Shown here in pieces: positions 8,892-17,632 of a DNA stretch of 64,000 nt. A model generated the notes under the pieces. The model ran no database searches. It saw only the letters and a list, made by a program, of their open reading frames with translations, and was not told the origin of the DNA. Numbering within the stretch: position 1 is the first letter of the stretch; the number at the start of each line of letters is the position of its first letter. A program made the position numbers and the translations under genes. This stretch comes from Bradyrhizobium sp. AZCC 1610 (GTDB lineage: Bacteria; Pseudomonadota; Alphaproteobacteria; Rhizobiales; Xanthobacteraceae), in contig NZ_JAZHRR010000001.1 of assembly GCF_036924515.1 (NCBI RefSeq), positions 3,939,001-4,003,000 of the forward strand, read 5' to 3'.

Positions 8892-9242
8892 ATGAACCAG
8901 CCGCAGCCAGTCAAGGACACCAGTCAGCTTTACGAAGTCGAGCGTCGTGCCGAGCACGCCGCGCGTCCCGGCTTTCGCATTACTGAGTTGCAGCTCTCCG
9001 CAACCCAGAAGGTGCCGTGGCACACCCACACCAATGTGTCAGATACGTTTTACGTTCTGGAAGGCCACATGAGGCTGTTCCTGCAGGATCCGAAAGAGGA
9101 AGTGAATTTGAAGCCCGGCGAAGTCTATGTCGTCAGACCCACGCGACCGCATCTGGTCACTAACGGCGGCACGAAGTCGCTCACCTTCCTGGTTCTGCAA
9201 GGGGTCGGCGAATACGATTTTGTTCCGCTGGTGTCGCGTTAG
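8892..9242 (+). CDS. Cupin-domain protein
   Basis: 116 residues forming a single conserved beta-barrel. Cupin motif 1 is seen as PWHTHTNVSDTFYVLEGHMRL (metal-binding His, His and Glu positions) and motif 2 as LKPGEVYVVRPTRPHLVTNGG, where the His of RPHLV supplies the last ligand. GGAGG lies upstream of the ATG. Small stand-alone cupins bind a metal and act as isomerases, dioxygenases or sugar-binding proteins, and nothing here decides among them. No export signal. Confidence 0.85.
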   Translation: MNQPQPVKDTSQLYEVERRAEHAARPGFRITELQLSATQKVPWHTHTNVSDTFYVLEGHMRLFLQDPKEEVNLKPGEVYVVRPTRPHLVTNGGTKSLTFLVLQGVGEYDFVPLVSR

Positions 9243-9454
9243 GCCGAGCTTCCATGATGTTGAGGAATGCTCGGCGCGAGTTCCTATTGCTCCGAGCATG
9301 AATATAACGCGGAACCCGGTAGCGCGAGCGGCCGCGGACCCGCCGTCGCGGCAATGAGGTTGTCACACTTTCTACAAACAACCGCGTGAAAATCCAAAAG
9401 ACAAGGGGATGTTGGGTCGTTCTGCAGGCGTCATCCAAACCAGAGGAGACAGCG

Positions 9455-9916
9455 ATGGCAACTCAAGTAAAACCCATTCCTGAAGGATATCACACCCTCA
9501 CGCCTTATCTCGTCGTCGACGGCGCGGAAAAGATCGTCCAGTTCATGAAGAAAGCATTCGGCGCACAATTCGTGTTCGAGCCGATGATGCGGCCCGATGG
9601 CAAGATCATGCACGCGGAGCTCAAGATCGGCGATTCCGTCGTGATGATTTCCGATGCTTCCGAGCGCGCAAAGGCCACTTCGGCCATGCTGCACCTCTAC
9701 GTGCCCAATGTGGATGCGGTTTACCAGATGGCGCTGAAGGCCGGCGGCACGTCGGTGATGGAGCCTTCGGACATGTTCTACGGCGACCGCAGCGGCGGCG
9801 TGATGGACCCGGCCGGCAATCACTGGCACATCGGCACCCACGTCGAGGACGTTTCGCCTGCCGAGCTCAAGAAGCGCGCGACGGAATTCATGAAGCAGCA
9901 AAACAAGGCGGCGTAG
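9455..9916 (+). CDS. VOC/PhnB-like glyoxalase superfamily protein
   Basis: 153 residues from the ATG at 9455, which is preceded by GAGGAGA; an upstream in-frame ATG lacks a site. The sequence follows PhnB-like proteins of the vicinal-oxygen-chelate fold: YHTLTPYLVVDGAEKIVQFM, KKAFGAQFVFEP, GKIMHAELKIGDSVVMISD, then FYGDRSGGVMDPAGNHWHIG at the end of the second half. These are metal-dependent or metal-free small-molecule binding proteins with no fixed reaction. It is convergent with pccB, with a large inverted repeat between them. Confidence 0.9.
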   Translation: MATQVKPIPEGYHTLTPYLVVDGAEKIVQFMKKAFGAQFVFEPMMRPDGKIMHAELKIGDSVVMISDASERAKATSAMLHLYVPNVDAVYQMALKAGGTSVMEPSDMFYGDRSGGVMDPAGNHWHIGTHVEDVSPAELKKRATEFMKQQNKAA

Positions 9917-9931
9917 CGAACTTGTGAGCTT

Positions 9932-10021
9932 CGTAGGGTGGGTTAGCGCAGCGTAACCCACCAAAGTCTCGACACGCGGTTGGTGCGGCCGGTGGGTTAC
10001 GCTGCGCTAACCCACCCTACG
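9932..10021. repeat. Perfect 31-bp inverted repeat between convergent genes
   Basis: Arms 9932-9962 and 9991-10021 are exact reverse complements (each containing GTAGGGTGGGTTAGCGCAGC), with a 28-base loop. It fills the gap between the ends of the VOC gene and pccB. It is a full-length member of the GGGTTA/TAACCC repeat family; 1623-1643 is a fragment of the same type. It may also slow transcription from both sides. Confidence 0.9.
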
Positions 10022-10028
10022 GCACCTG

Positions 10029-11561
10029 TTACAACGGCAAATTGTCGTGCTTCTTCGCCGGCATCTCGACCTTCTTGTCTTTCAGCATCGCCAGCGACCG
10101 CGCGATCCGCTTTCGTGTCGAATGCGGCATGATGACGTCGTCGATGTAGCCGCGCTCGGCGGCGATGAACGGCGACAGGAAGCGGTCTTCGTATTCCTTG
10201 GTGCGGGCGGTGATTTTTTCGGCGTCGCCGATGTCGCTGCGGAAAATGATTTCCACCGCGCCCTTGGCGCCCATCACGGCGATCTGGGCGGTCGGCCAGG
10301 CGTAGTTCATGTCGGCGCCGATTTCCTTGGACGCCATCACGTCGAACGCGCCGCCATAAGCTTTTCGGGTGATGACGGTGACGAGCGGCACCGTGCACTG
10401 CGAATAGGCGAACAACAATTTCGCGCCGTGCTTGATCAGGCCGCCATATTCCTGGGCGGTGCCCGGCAGGAAGCCTGGCACGTCGACGAAGGTCACGATC
10501 GGGATGTTGAAGGCGTCGCAAAAACGAACGAAGCGCGCGGCCTTGCGTGAGGCATCGCTGTCGAGCACGCCCGCCAGCACCATCGGCTGGTTGGCGACGA
10601 AGCCGACGGTGCGGCCGGCGATGCGGCCGAAGCCGGTGACGATGTTCTTCGCGAACGCCTCCGAAATCTCAAAGAAGTCGCCCTCGTCCACCACCTTGTG
10701 GATCAGCTCCTTCATGTCGTAGGGCTTGTTCGGATTGTCGGGGATCAGCGTATCCAGCGACATGTCCATGCGGCCGATGTCGTCGAAGCTCGGCCACTCT
10801 GGCACGCCGTCGGTGTTGTTGGACGGCAGGAAGTCGATCAGCCGGCGCATCTGCAGCAGCGTCTCGACGTCATTCTCGAACGCGCCATCCGCGATCGAGG
10901 ATCGCGTGGCGTGCACCGAGGCGCCGCCGAGTTCTTCCGCCGTCACCACCTCGTTGGTGACGGTTTTCACCACGTCGGGGCCGGTGACGAACATGTAGCT
11001 GGTGTTCTTCACCATGAAGATGAAGTCGGTCATGGCAGGCGAATAGACGTCGCCGCCGGCGCACGGGCCCATGATGACGGAGATCTGCGGGATCACGCCT
11101 GACGCGATGACGTTGCGGCGGAACACATAGGAATAGCCCGCCAGCGCCGCCACGCCTTCCTGGATGCGCGCGCCACCGGCGTCATAGAGGCCGATGATCG
11201 GCGCCCTCGCCTTCATCGCCATGTCCTGCAGTTTGGTGATTTTCAGCGCGTGGGTCTCGGACAGCGAGCCGCCGAACACGGTAAAATCCTTGGCGAACAC
11301 AAACGTCTTGCGGCCGTTCACCGTGCCCCAGCCGGTGACGACGCCGTCGCCCGGCACTTTTGACTTCTCCATGCCGAATTCGGTCGAGCGGTGCTCGACG
11401 AACATGTCGAATTCCTCGAACGAGCCCTTGTCGAGCAGCAGCTCGATGCGTTCCCGCGCGGTCAATTTTCCGCGGGCGTGTTGCGCCTCGATGCGCTTCT
11501 CGCCGCCGCCGAGCTTGGCGCCGGCGCGCCGTTCTTCGAGGGTGTCCAGGATGTCCTTCAT
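10029..11561 (-). CDS. pccB: Propionyl-CoA carboxylase, beta (carboxyltransferase) subunit
   Basis: 510 residues, the usual PccB length. Starts at [16 protein letters not shown] (11561); the frame extends upstream without a plausible start. It carries the acyl-CoA carboxyltransferase crotonase-like folds: [34 protein letters not shown] (N-half) and [46 protein letters not shown] (C-half), and ends KKHDNLPL, typical of PccB. It transfers CO2 from biotin to propionyl-CoA, giving methylmalonyl-CoA for odd-chain and branched-chain catabolism. The biotin subunit pccA is not in the window, so the complex is encoded at separate sites or further away. Confidence 0.92.
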   Translation of the reverse strand: MKDILDTLEERRAGAKLGGGEKRIEAQHARGKLTARERIELLLDKGSFEEFDMFVEHRSTEFGMEKSKVPGDGVVTGWGTVNGRKTFVFAKDFTVFGGSLSETHALKITKLQDMAMKARAPIIGLYDAGGARIQEGVAALAGYSYVFRRNVIASGVIPQISVIMGPCAGGDVYSPAMTDFIFMVKNTSYMFVTGPDVVKTVTNEVVTAEELGGASVHATRSSIADGAFENDVETLLQMRRLIDFLPSNNTDGVPEWPSFDDIGRMDMSLDTLIPDNPNKPYDMKELIHKVVDEGDFFEISEAFAKNIVTGFGRIAGRTVGFVANQPMVLAGVLDSDASRKAARFVRFCDAFNIPIVTFVDVPGFLPGTAQEYGGLIKHGAKLLFAYSQCTVPLVTVITRKAYGGAFDVMASKEIGADMNYAWPTAQIAVMGAKGAVEIIFRSDIGDAEKITARTKEYEDRFLSPFIAAERGYIDDVIMPHSTRKRIARSLAMLKDKKVEMPAKKHDNLPL

Positions 11562-11696
11562 GCTGCTTCCGCCCGCCTTTAGTGCCGATTTCAGAGGCCT
11601 TCTAACACGGCATTTTCCGAAGCGGAAACACCCCTTCCGGCCTCTGGCACCGCCATCCGGCACGCCCTATATGCCCATCCTGATCAGGGGAATGGA

Positions 11697-12104
11697 ATGA
11701 CCGATACCGCAAGCGCCGAGACGTCAGGCGCCGTTACCGGGGGCCTGCGAACGGTGCTTCGGCTCGAGGGATTAGCGCTCTTTATCGGTATGACGCTGCT
11801 TTATTATATCTGGGACGGCGACTGGTGGATCTATGCCATCCTGTTCTTTGTCCCCGATCTCAGCTTTGCGGCTTACCTGTCGGGACCGCGTTTCGGCGCC
11901 CTGGTCTACAACACCGTGCACAGCTATCTCGCGCCTGTCGCGATCATGACCGGCGGATTCGCCACCGCCTCGCCGCTCGTGCTCTCGATCGCCATGATCT
12001 GGCTGGCCCATATCGGCTTCGACCGCGCGCTCGGCTACGGCCTGAAATATGCCAGTGGTTTTGGCTTCACCCATCTGGGCCGGATCGGGAAGCTTCCGAA
12101 TTGA
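11697..12104 (+). CDS. DUF4260 membrane protein
   Basis: 135 residues. Matches the DUF4260 pattern: LRLEGLALFIGMTLLYYIW, FFVPDLSFAAYLSGPRFGA, YNTVHSYLAPV and IGFDRALGYGLKYASGFGFT, then HLGRIGK at the end. Three to four hydrophobic segments suggest an inner-membrane protein. The family has no known function. The gene is divergent from pccB. Confidence 0.85.
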   Translation: MTDTASAETSGAVTGGLRTVLRLEGLALFIGMTLLYYIWDGDWWIYAILFFVPDLSFAAYLSGPRFGALVYNTVHSYLAPVAIMTGGFATASPLVLSIAMIWLAHIGFDRALGYGLKYASGFGFTHLGRIGKLPN

Positions 12105-12176
12105 CAGCCGATTGACCGCTTGATGTAGTCCCACCCAAAGCTGCCGTAGGACAGCGATAATCAATTGGGGGGATCG

Positions 12177-13172
12177 ATGCTGAGCGATTGGCGCGTGGCC
12201 GTGACGGCTACGATTTTTGGCACTCTCATCACCTGCATCGAAACATCAGCGCAATCGATGCCGAAGGACGTCGCGGCACGCACCGAAATCTACGCGATCC
12301 CGTCGCTGACGATTTCCGACCAGCAATTCCTCACCGGCGACGCCAACGGCAAACAGGTCACCGTCGCCGGCCAATTCCGCATTGCGCAAGGCAGCGGCAA
12401 GCTTCCGGTCGTGGTGCTGATGCACGGGTCAAGCGGCGTCGGCGCCGGCATGGATCCGTGGGTGCGCCACTTCAATGCTATGGGGATTTCTACCTTCGTC
12501 ATCGACGGCTTCAGCGGCCGTGGACTGACGACGGTCGGCCCCAATCAGGCCCTGCTCGGCCGGCTCAATTTCATCGTCGATATCTACCGCTCGCTGGAGA
12601 TCCTTGCCAAACATCCGCGCGTCGATCCTGAACGCATCGTGCTGATGGGATTTTCCCGCGGCGGACAGGCCGCGCTCTACGCCAGCCTCGAACGCTTCCA
12701 CAAGCTGTGGAACAAGTCCGGCGCGCAGTTCGCCGCCTACATTCCGTTCTATCCGGATTGCTCGACCACCTATGCCACCGACGCCGAGACCGTGGCGCGT
12801 CCGATCCGGATCTTCCATGGCACGCCTGACGACTATAACCCGGTCGCAACCTGCAAGGCCTATCTCGCCCGCCTGCAGGAAGCCAGGCGCGATGCGGTGC
12901 TGACGGAATATCCGGATTCCGCACATGGCTTCGATGCCGGCCTGCTCGGCCTGAACACGGTCGTCGTATCGGCCAATGCCCAGTCGGCGCGGAATTGCCG
13001 CCTCAAGGAGGGCGACGGCGGCGTGTTGATGAACGCCGACACGCAAGCGCCCTTTACCTACAAGGATGCCTGCATCGCGCTCAATCCGCATGTCGGCGGC
13101 AATCCGGCGACCGCTCAGGAGGCGCGCAAAGCGGTGAGCGAATTCCTGCAAGCGCTGCTCAAGCTGGGATAA
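12177..13172 (+). CDS. Dienelactone hydrolase-like alpha/beta hydrolase, exported
   Basis: 331 residues from the ATG at 12177, which has GGGGGGAT just upstream; a TTG start at 12165 is less likely. An N-terminal signal peptide ends near SAQS. Alpha/beta-hydrolase elements: VVLMHGSSGVGAGMD (oxyanion region), nucleophile elbow GFSRGG in VLMGFSRGGQAALYA, acid in FHGTPDDYNPVA, and catalytic His in YPDSAHGFDAG. The nucleophile is Ser rather than the Cys of true dienelactone hydrolase, so an esterase-type reaction is more likely. Probably periplasmic; substrate unknown. Confidence 0.82.
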   Translation: MLSDWRVAVTATIFGTLITCIETSAQSMPKDVAARTEIYAIPSLTISDQQFLTGDANGKQVTVAGQFRIAQGSGKLPVVVLMHGSSGVGAGMDPWVRHFNAMGISTFVIDGFSGRGLTTVGPNQALLGRLNFIVDIYRSLEILAKHPRVDPERIVLMGFSRGGQAALYASLERFHKLWNKSGAQFAAYIPFYPDCSTTYATDAETVARPIRIFHGTPDDYNPVATCKAYLARLQEARRDAVLTEYPDSAHGFDAGLLGLNTVVVSANAQSARNCRLKEGDGGVLMNADTQAPFTYKDACIALNPHVGGNPATAQEARKAVSEFLQALLKLG

Positions 13173-13273
13173 CGGCGCCGTGGAACCCGGCCGCACAAGT
13201 CGGGCGGCGGCGGAACCGTTGAACCCGTTTGCGAGTCTGGCGTTGATGGCCATACCGAATGGAGGTCATCAAG

Positions 13274-13762
13274 ATGTCTGGATCCAATCTCACACGGACG
13301 GCGCTGCTGCTCGCATCGCTGTCGCTGGCCGGCAGCGCGGCGCTTGCCGCACCTGTCTCGCCTTTCGTCGCCATGGCCGGCACATGGTCAGGCGGCGGCG
13401 TGCTCAGCACCAGCGACGGGCAACGGGAGCAATTGCGTTGTCGCGCGTCGTATAACGTCGCCGGAGCCGGCGAGCAGCTTCGGCTCAATCTGACATGCGC
13501 GAGCGAGAGCTATAAATTCGATCTCGCAAGCGAGGTCGAATACAGTGGCGGCGCGATCAGGGGTTCATGGACCGAAGCAAGCCGCAACGCATCCGGGACA
13601 CTTTCCGGACGGGCAGCCGGCGATCACGTCGAGGCTGCAGCACGAGGCGACAGCTTCTCGGCCAACCTGTCGTTGACGACGCGTGGCGGCCGCCAGACGG
13701 TGTCCATCCAACCTCAGGGCACCAACGTCACGTCCGTCTCGCTCGCGCTGAACCGGCGTTAG
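13274..13762 (+). CDS. Exported beta-strand-rich hypothetical protein
   Basis: 162 residues. The start at 13274 is chosen because GGAGG lies nine bases upstream; the ATG at 13259 itself overlaps that site. A signal peptide (LLLASLSLAGSAALAAP) leads to a body that starts FVAMAGTWSGGGVLSTSDGQ and is rich in Ser, Thr and Gly with alternating polar/hydrophobic strands, like lipocalin/calycin-type proteins. Two Cys (LRCRAS and NLTCAS) could form a disulfide in the periplasm. Similar short exported proteins occur widely in Bradyrhizobium; no function is known. Confidence 0.7.
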   Translation: MSGSNLTRTALLLASLSLAGSAALAAPVSPFVAMAGTWSGGGVLSTSDGQREQLRCRASYNVAGAGEQLRLNLTCASESYKFDLASEVEYSGGAIRGSWTEASRNASGTLSGRAAGDHVEAAARGDSFSANLSLTTRGGRQTVSIQPQGTNVTSVSLALNRR

Positions 13763-13770
13763 AACATTAT

Positions 13771-13863
13771 CGGTTCTGATTGAATCAGAACCGAAGCTCT
13801 GGATTCTTGTTTTGACGCGTTTTCTTTACGCGAACCGGAATCCACTTCGCTCGAAAACGCTAC
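13771..13863 (-). repeat. Intergenic repeat element (GCGTTTTC family), copy 1
   Basis: Between convergent genes. Opens with an 11-bp palindrome (CGGTTCTGATT-G-AATCAGAACCG, 13771-13793) and continues through GATTCTTGTTTTGACGCG and TTTACGCGAACCGG to GAAAACGCTACG. Its reverse complement closely matches 24761-24866, including the shared block AAAACGCGTCAAAACAAGAA. Confidence 0.85.
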
Positions 13864-13864
13864 G

Positions 13865-14683
13865 CTAGATCGCGACGATGTCGGCAAGGCATTGCTGCAC
13901 CACCGTCATGCGGGCGGCGATGTGGCTTTGCTCCTTGCAGTCCATGTTCATCGCGAACACGGTCTGCTGGCTGCCCTTCTCGGCCCAGCCGACCATCCAT
14001 CCCAGTGACGGCTTGCCCTGCTCGGCGCCCAGAAGACCGCTCTTGGCGCGGATGGTGGCGTCGCCGATCTTCGTCACGGTGAGGATATCGCGCGTCAGTT
14101 CCTGGCTGCGCTTGGACACCGGCAGCACGCCACGGCGCAGCCGGTCGAGGAAATCGATCTGCTGCACAGGATCGATGCGCAGGTTTCCGGTCAGCCAGAA
14201 CTGGTCGATGCCGCCGCCGATGTCGCGGTTGCCATAGTCGAACAGGTCGAGATATTTCCGCATGCGCTCGGCCCCGATGCGCCGGGCGATTTCCTGATAG
14301 ACCGGCACTGCGGAGGCCGCGATCGCCGAACGCAGCGTGTGGTCCTTGTTCCAGGGCTCGATGTTGCGCGTCACGCCGTCCCACTTGAAGACGTCCTTGT
14401 CGGGGTCCTCGACCACGCCGGTCTCCAGCGCGATCAGCGAATTCGGAATCTTGAAGGTCGAGGCCGGCAGCCTGCCCTCGCCTGAGCGCACCTTGTCGCT
14501 GGCGATGATGAGATAGTCGTCCACCTTGTAGCCGACGAAGGTGCCTGTCGTGCCGAGGTCGAAGAAGCGCTTGGCCAGATCGTCGCGAAACTCGCTGCGC
14601 TGGTAGGAGACATTGGCAAGGCCGCGCGCGGGCAAGAGAGTGGTAGCGGCAAGAAGGCCGAGCGCATGACGACGATTGATCAC
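13865..14683 (-). CDS. Class D (OXA-type) beta-lactamase
   Basis: 272 residues with all class D landmarks in order: S75-T-F-K78 (acylation Ser and the Lys normally carboxylated), S124-A-V, W163, Y150-G-N, K214-S-G and a GWMVGW strand after it. A twin-arginine-like leader (INRRHALGLLAATTLLPARG) points to the periplasm. The enzyme is therefore expected to hydrolyse beta-lactams, though its spectrum cannot be read from sequence. No transposase, integron site or resistance cluster is nearby, so it looks like a resident chromosomal gene. The 3' end abuts repeat copy 1. Confidence 0.92.
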   Translation of the reverse strand: MINRRHALGLLAATTLLPARGLANVSYQRSEFRDDLAKRFFDLGTTGTFVGYKVDDYLIIASDKVRSGEGRLPASTFKIPNSLIALETGVVEDPDKDVFKWDGVTRNIEPWNKDHTLRSAIAASAVPVYQEIARRIGAERMRKYLDLFDYGNRDIGGGIDQFWLTGNLRIDPVQQIDFLDRLRRGVLPVSKRSQELTRDILTVTKIGDATIRAKSGLLGAEQGKPSLGWMVGWAEKGSQQTVFAMNMDCKEQSHIAARMTVVQQCLADIVAI

Positions 14684-14800
14684 GAGAGTATCCGAACCTG
14701 GTTGAGGGATTTTCTGCGAAACGATGCGGATGGCATCGTGGAAAAACTATGACAAGCGGGCTGTTTGTTTGACGGGTTTCTTCGCACGAAACCGCCGGGA

Positions 14801-15067
14801 TCAGCGGATCCGGCCCGACAGCCGCAGCACGAAGACCAGCACTTCGGCGACCGCCTTGTAGAGATCCGGCGGAATTTCGTCGCCGATTTCGACATGGGAC
14901 AAGGCGCCCGCCAGCACCTCGTTCTCCTCGATCGGGATGTCATGTTCCCGGGCGAGTTCGATGATCTTCGCGCCGATGACGCCCTTGCCCTTCGCCACGA
15001 CCCGCGGGGCGCCGGTCTTGTCGTAGTGCAGCGCGACCGCAAGCTTGTTTCTGGTCTCGACGCTCAT
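14801..15067 (-). CDS. FlhB C-terminal-domain-like protein (FlhX type)
   Basis: 88 residues. Corresponds to only the cytoplasmic domain of FlhB/YscU export-switch proteins: RNKLAVALHYDKTGAPRVVA, AREHDIPIEENEVLAGALS and EIPPDLYKAVAEVLVFV. The NPTH self-cleavage site and the four membrane helices of FlhB are missing, as in FlhX proteins. Its ATG overlaps the stop of the FliK-like gene by four bases (ATGA), so the two are translationally coupled. FlhB and FliK interact during hook-length switching, which makes the pairing meaningful. No other flagellar gene is in the window. Confidence 0.85.
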   Translation of the reverse strand: MSVETRNKLAVALHYDKTGAPRVVAKGKGVIGAKIIELAREHDIPIEENEVLAGALSHVEIGDEIPPDLYKAVAEVLVFVLRLSGRIR

Positions 15068-16641
15068 AGCGCGCGGTCCAGGAAATGGCCGGCGCGCGCG
15101 GCCGGTGCAGTCTGCGGCGGCGCGCCGTCGCGGATCACGATATCGCCGGGCTGCAATTCGGCCCGGCTCAGCGCCTGACTCAGGTCGGATGCGCCGGCGC
15201 GCAATTGCTCCGCCGTCGCCGGCCGTTCCGCCCAGATCCGCACCGAGGTCTTGTCGCCGGTAAGCGATATCAGCGCGTGAACCGGACCGGCCGGCTCGAC
15301 GTCGAGCGAAAATCGCGCCCGCCACACCCGCTTGGCGGCCTCGACTTCCTGCTCGCCGCCATCGCGGGAAATCTCGAACTGCGCCATCGCCGTGCCCTGC
15401 GGCGTTACAAAGGGAATCTCGAAATTCCAGCGCGGTGCCGTGGTGTCGAGCTTCGGCGCGGAAGCGTCGATGCGATCCGGCAGGGAGGCCACCTGCAGCA
15501 GGGTTTGCCGCGCAATGGCGGCATCGGTGTCATCGAGCAGATGGTGCGCGGTGGTCGAGAGCGGCGCATCAGGGGCGATCGTGGGTGCGGCAATGGGCTG
15601 TGCGGCCGGAAGCGCGCCACGGAATGGCGGCGGCGGCGTGTTGGTGTGGAAGGTCATCTCGTCAGGATGAACGGCTTTCGGCGTGGCCGCTGTTCGCGCG
15701 GGGTTGCCGAGTTCCTGCAGCGCTTCCTGCAGCAGGTTCAGGGTCGCGCCGGCCGAAGGTCCGCCATTCAGTGCGGCCGAAAGCGCGCTGCGAGCAGCGC
15801 CGGCTGGCAAGGCGACATCCTTGGCGACCAGCAACCGCGCCTGCGGCAGCAGGATTTCCTGGACGTCGAACTCCGGCGACGGAGCAAGGGTTGCCGCCGC
15901 AGCGTTGAGCGTGGTAGCCGCTGGCGCAGCGGTGGCTCCGCCCGTCGCATTTGCGCCAAGCGCCGACTGCAGCGTCTGGCGCAGCACGATCAGCGCGGCC
16001 TTGAGATCGGGAACGCCGGTCGAGGACACCGCCCCCGATGCCAGCGACGCTTCAAGGAAGATGCCGGACTTCTGGAATGCGGTCTTGATATCGCCGCCGT
16101 CGAGGCTTTGATCGAGGCTGGTCTGTTGTGCCAGCACCTGCGCAATTGCCTCTCGCAGCTTCGGCGGCAGGTTGCTGGTTGATGCCGCTGCGCCGAGATT
16201 GGCAAACAGCGGCGCCAGGCTGTCCTGCTCGGCGGCCGCGGCCTGCGCCGCCACAGAGACCGCCGCACGCTCCAGCGGGGTCAATACGTTCTTCGGGGCG
16301 ACGATGGTCGGACGGTCGTTGGCTGCGGTATCGGCCAGCGCACCGGGCGAAAGGGTGACGGCGTCGGCCCCGGCATCGCCGCCCTGCCCGACTACCGCGA
16401 GGCGGATGCCGTCCTTGGTCTGCGATACCGCGAGTTGCAAGGATTGGCCCTGCTGCAACGGAATCTCCGTGGCCACGTCGATCGAGAGGCTGGCGATCGC
16501 AATCCGCACCAGATCGGCGGAGAGAATTTTCAGGACCTGCGCGTTGACCACGCTGCCCGGCTGCAGCACGAGTTCGGCCGCTATGCCGCCAGCCTCTTGG
16601 GCGGCAAGCACCGGGAGAACGGGATTGATGGATATCGCCAT
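15064..16641 (-). CDS. FliK-like flagellar hook-length control protein
   Basis: 525 residues. An ordered start (ELVLQPGSVVNAQVLKIL, a small beta domain), a long Ala/Pro/Thr-rich low-complexity middle of about 250 residues that would be unstructured, and a C-terminal Flg_hook domain: TPQGTAMAQFEISRDGG, ARFSLDVEPAGPVHALISL, SVRIWAERPATAEQLRAG, LQPGDIVIRDG. FliK proteins measure hook length and switch export specificity via FlhB. Coupled to the FlhB-like gene by a four-base overlap. Placed away from any flagellar operon, so it may serve a second flagellum or be a divergent orphan. Confidence 0.85.
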   Translation of the reverse strand: MAISINPVLPVLAAQEAGGIAAELVLQPGSVVNAQVLKILSADLVRIAIASLSIDVATEIPLQQGQSLQLAVSQTKDGIRLAVVGQGGDAGADAVTLSPGALADTAANDRPTIVAPKNVLTPLERAAVSVAAQAAAAEQDSLAPLFANLGAAASTSNLPPKLREAIAQVLAQQTSLDQSLDGGDIKTAFQKSGIFLEASLASGAVSSTGVPDLKAALIVLRQTLQSALGANATGGATAAPAATTLNAAAATLAPSPEFDVQEILLPQARLLVAKDVALPAGAARSALSAALNGGPSAGATLNLLQEALQELGNPARTAATPKAVHPDEMTFHTNTPPPPFRGALPAAQPIAAPTIAPDAPLSTTAHHLLDDTDAAIARQTLLQVASLPDRIDASAPKLDTTAPRWNFEIPFVTPQGTAMAQFEISRDGGEQEVEAAKRVWRARFSLDVEPAGPVHALISLTGDKTSVRIWAERPATAEQLRAGASDLSQALSRAELQPGDIVIRDGAPPQTAPAARAGHFLDRAL

Positions 16642-16712
16642 GTCTTGAGGTCTCGGCCAAGCCTGCAGGCTAAGCCCATCGTCCTAAACCTCTCGTTAAC
16701 CGACGGGCGCGC

Positions 16713-17486
16713 TCAGGCCTTCAGGGCGCTCAAAATAGTCACCGCGGCCCGGAAATCGACCAGCCGGGCGGCCCGGCGGGACGCCACCTCCTCGTCCACA
16801 CCCCATTTTTCGGCGTTCCAGTCCTCATCGACATGGGCGGCAGTCCAGACCTGGTCGGGGTCGCGGACGCCGTGCAGCAGGGCCAGCGCCAGCAGCGCCG
16901 AGCCCGTGAGCGTTGTCACCACATGCAAGGCGGCCACCGACCATGGGTCGGCCGGAAACACGCCGCGGGCCGCGCTGATCGCCTGCGCCGGCTGGGCGAC
17001 ATGCACGATCCCCTCGGACAGAATGAAATGGGCCCCGAGTTCGTTCGCGGCCCAGGACAGGACCGGGTCCCAATGCGCGGCTTCGCGCGCGACCAGCGCC
17101 TCGGGATGGCCGGCGCGATAGAACAGCAAATCCGTGCCGAGATATTTTGCGGCATCGTCGGCCACGGCATCGACGCGCTCGGTGACCTCGGCGACGCTGT
17201 TGGCAAAGCGCGTCAGCGGCATGGTCAGCGGGTTGATCGTATCGACCTGCGCATTCCATTCCGCCGCAATGGCCTCGGCGATCCCGCCCGTTGGCGCCAC
17301 GACCTGGCGGCCGGAAGGCGTGCGGATCGGCTTGCCATCGAGCGTGACGGCAAACCCGTCATCCGCCTTGGCGATGCCGGCTTCCTTGTAGAACCGCTTG
17401 CGCCGGGGCGTGCGCGTGGCGCGGCGCACCGCCTCCTCCGGATCGAGCGGAGAATGTCCGGCGACTTCATCAAAGAGTTCACGCAT
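16713..17486 (-). CDS. ATP12-family F1-ATPase assembly chaperone
   Basis: 257 residues from the ATG at 17486; the frame is open another 32 codons but those look non-coding. ATP12 landmarks: RKRFYKEAGIAKADDGFAVT, LDGKPIRTPSGRQVVAPT, AEWNAQVDTINPLTMPLTR, VAREAAHWDPVLSWAANEL, and the acidic end HVDEDWNAEKWGVDEEV. In mitochondria ATP12 escorts the alpha subunit of F1-ATP synthase; the alphaproteobacterial relatives are ancestral to it. Cytoplasmic, no signal peptide. The atp operon is not in the window. Confidence 0.92.
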   Translation of the reverse strand: MRELFDEVAGHSPLDPEEAVRRATRTPRRKRFYKEAGIAKADDGFAVTLDGKPIRTPSGRQVVAPTGGIAEAIAAEWNAQVDTINPLTMPLTRFANSVAEVTERVDAVADDAAKYLGTDLLFYRAGHPEALVAREAAHWDPVLSWAANELGAHFILSEGIVHVAQPAQAISAARGVFPADPWSVAALHVVTTLTGSALLALALLHGVRDPDQVWTAAHVDEDWNAEKWGVDEEVASRRAARLVDFRAAVTILSALKA

Positions 17487-17632
17487 CTCGTGTTCGGCTT
17501 CCCGCGGGCGGTGATAAATGCAGGTCTGACAATACGATAATGGTGGATGCAAATAAAGCCGATGAGGAAGTTGCGGCGACATCTTGCGATGCTGGTTCTG
17601 GCGGCAACCACGGATGCCGGGTTCCGCCGACG

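Noticed and set aside
13865..14683. Beta-lactamase as recently acquired resistance gene
   Set aside because: No transposase, integron, or resistance neighbours, and codon use looks like the rest of the region.
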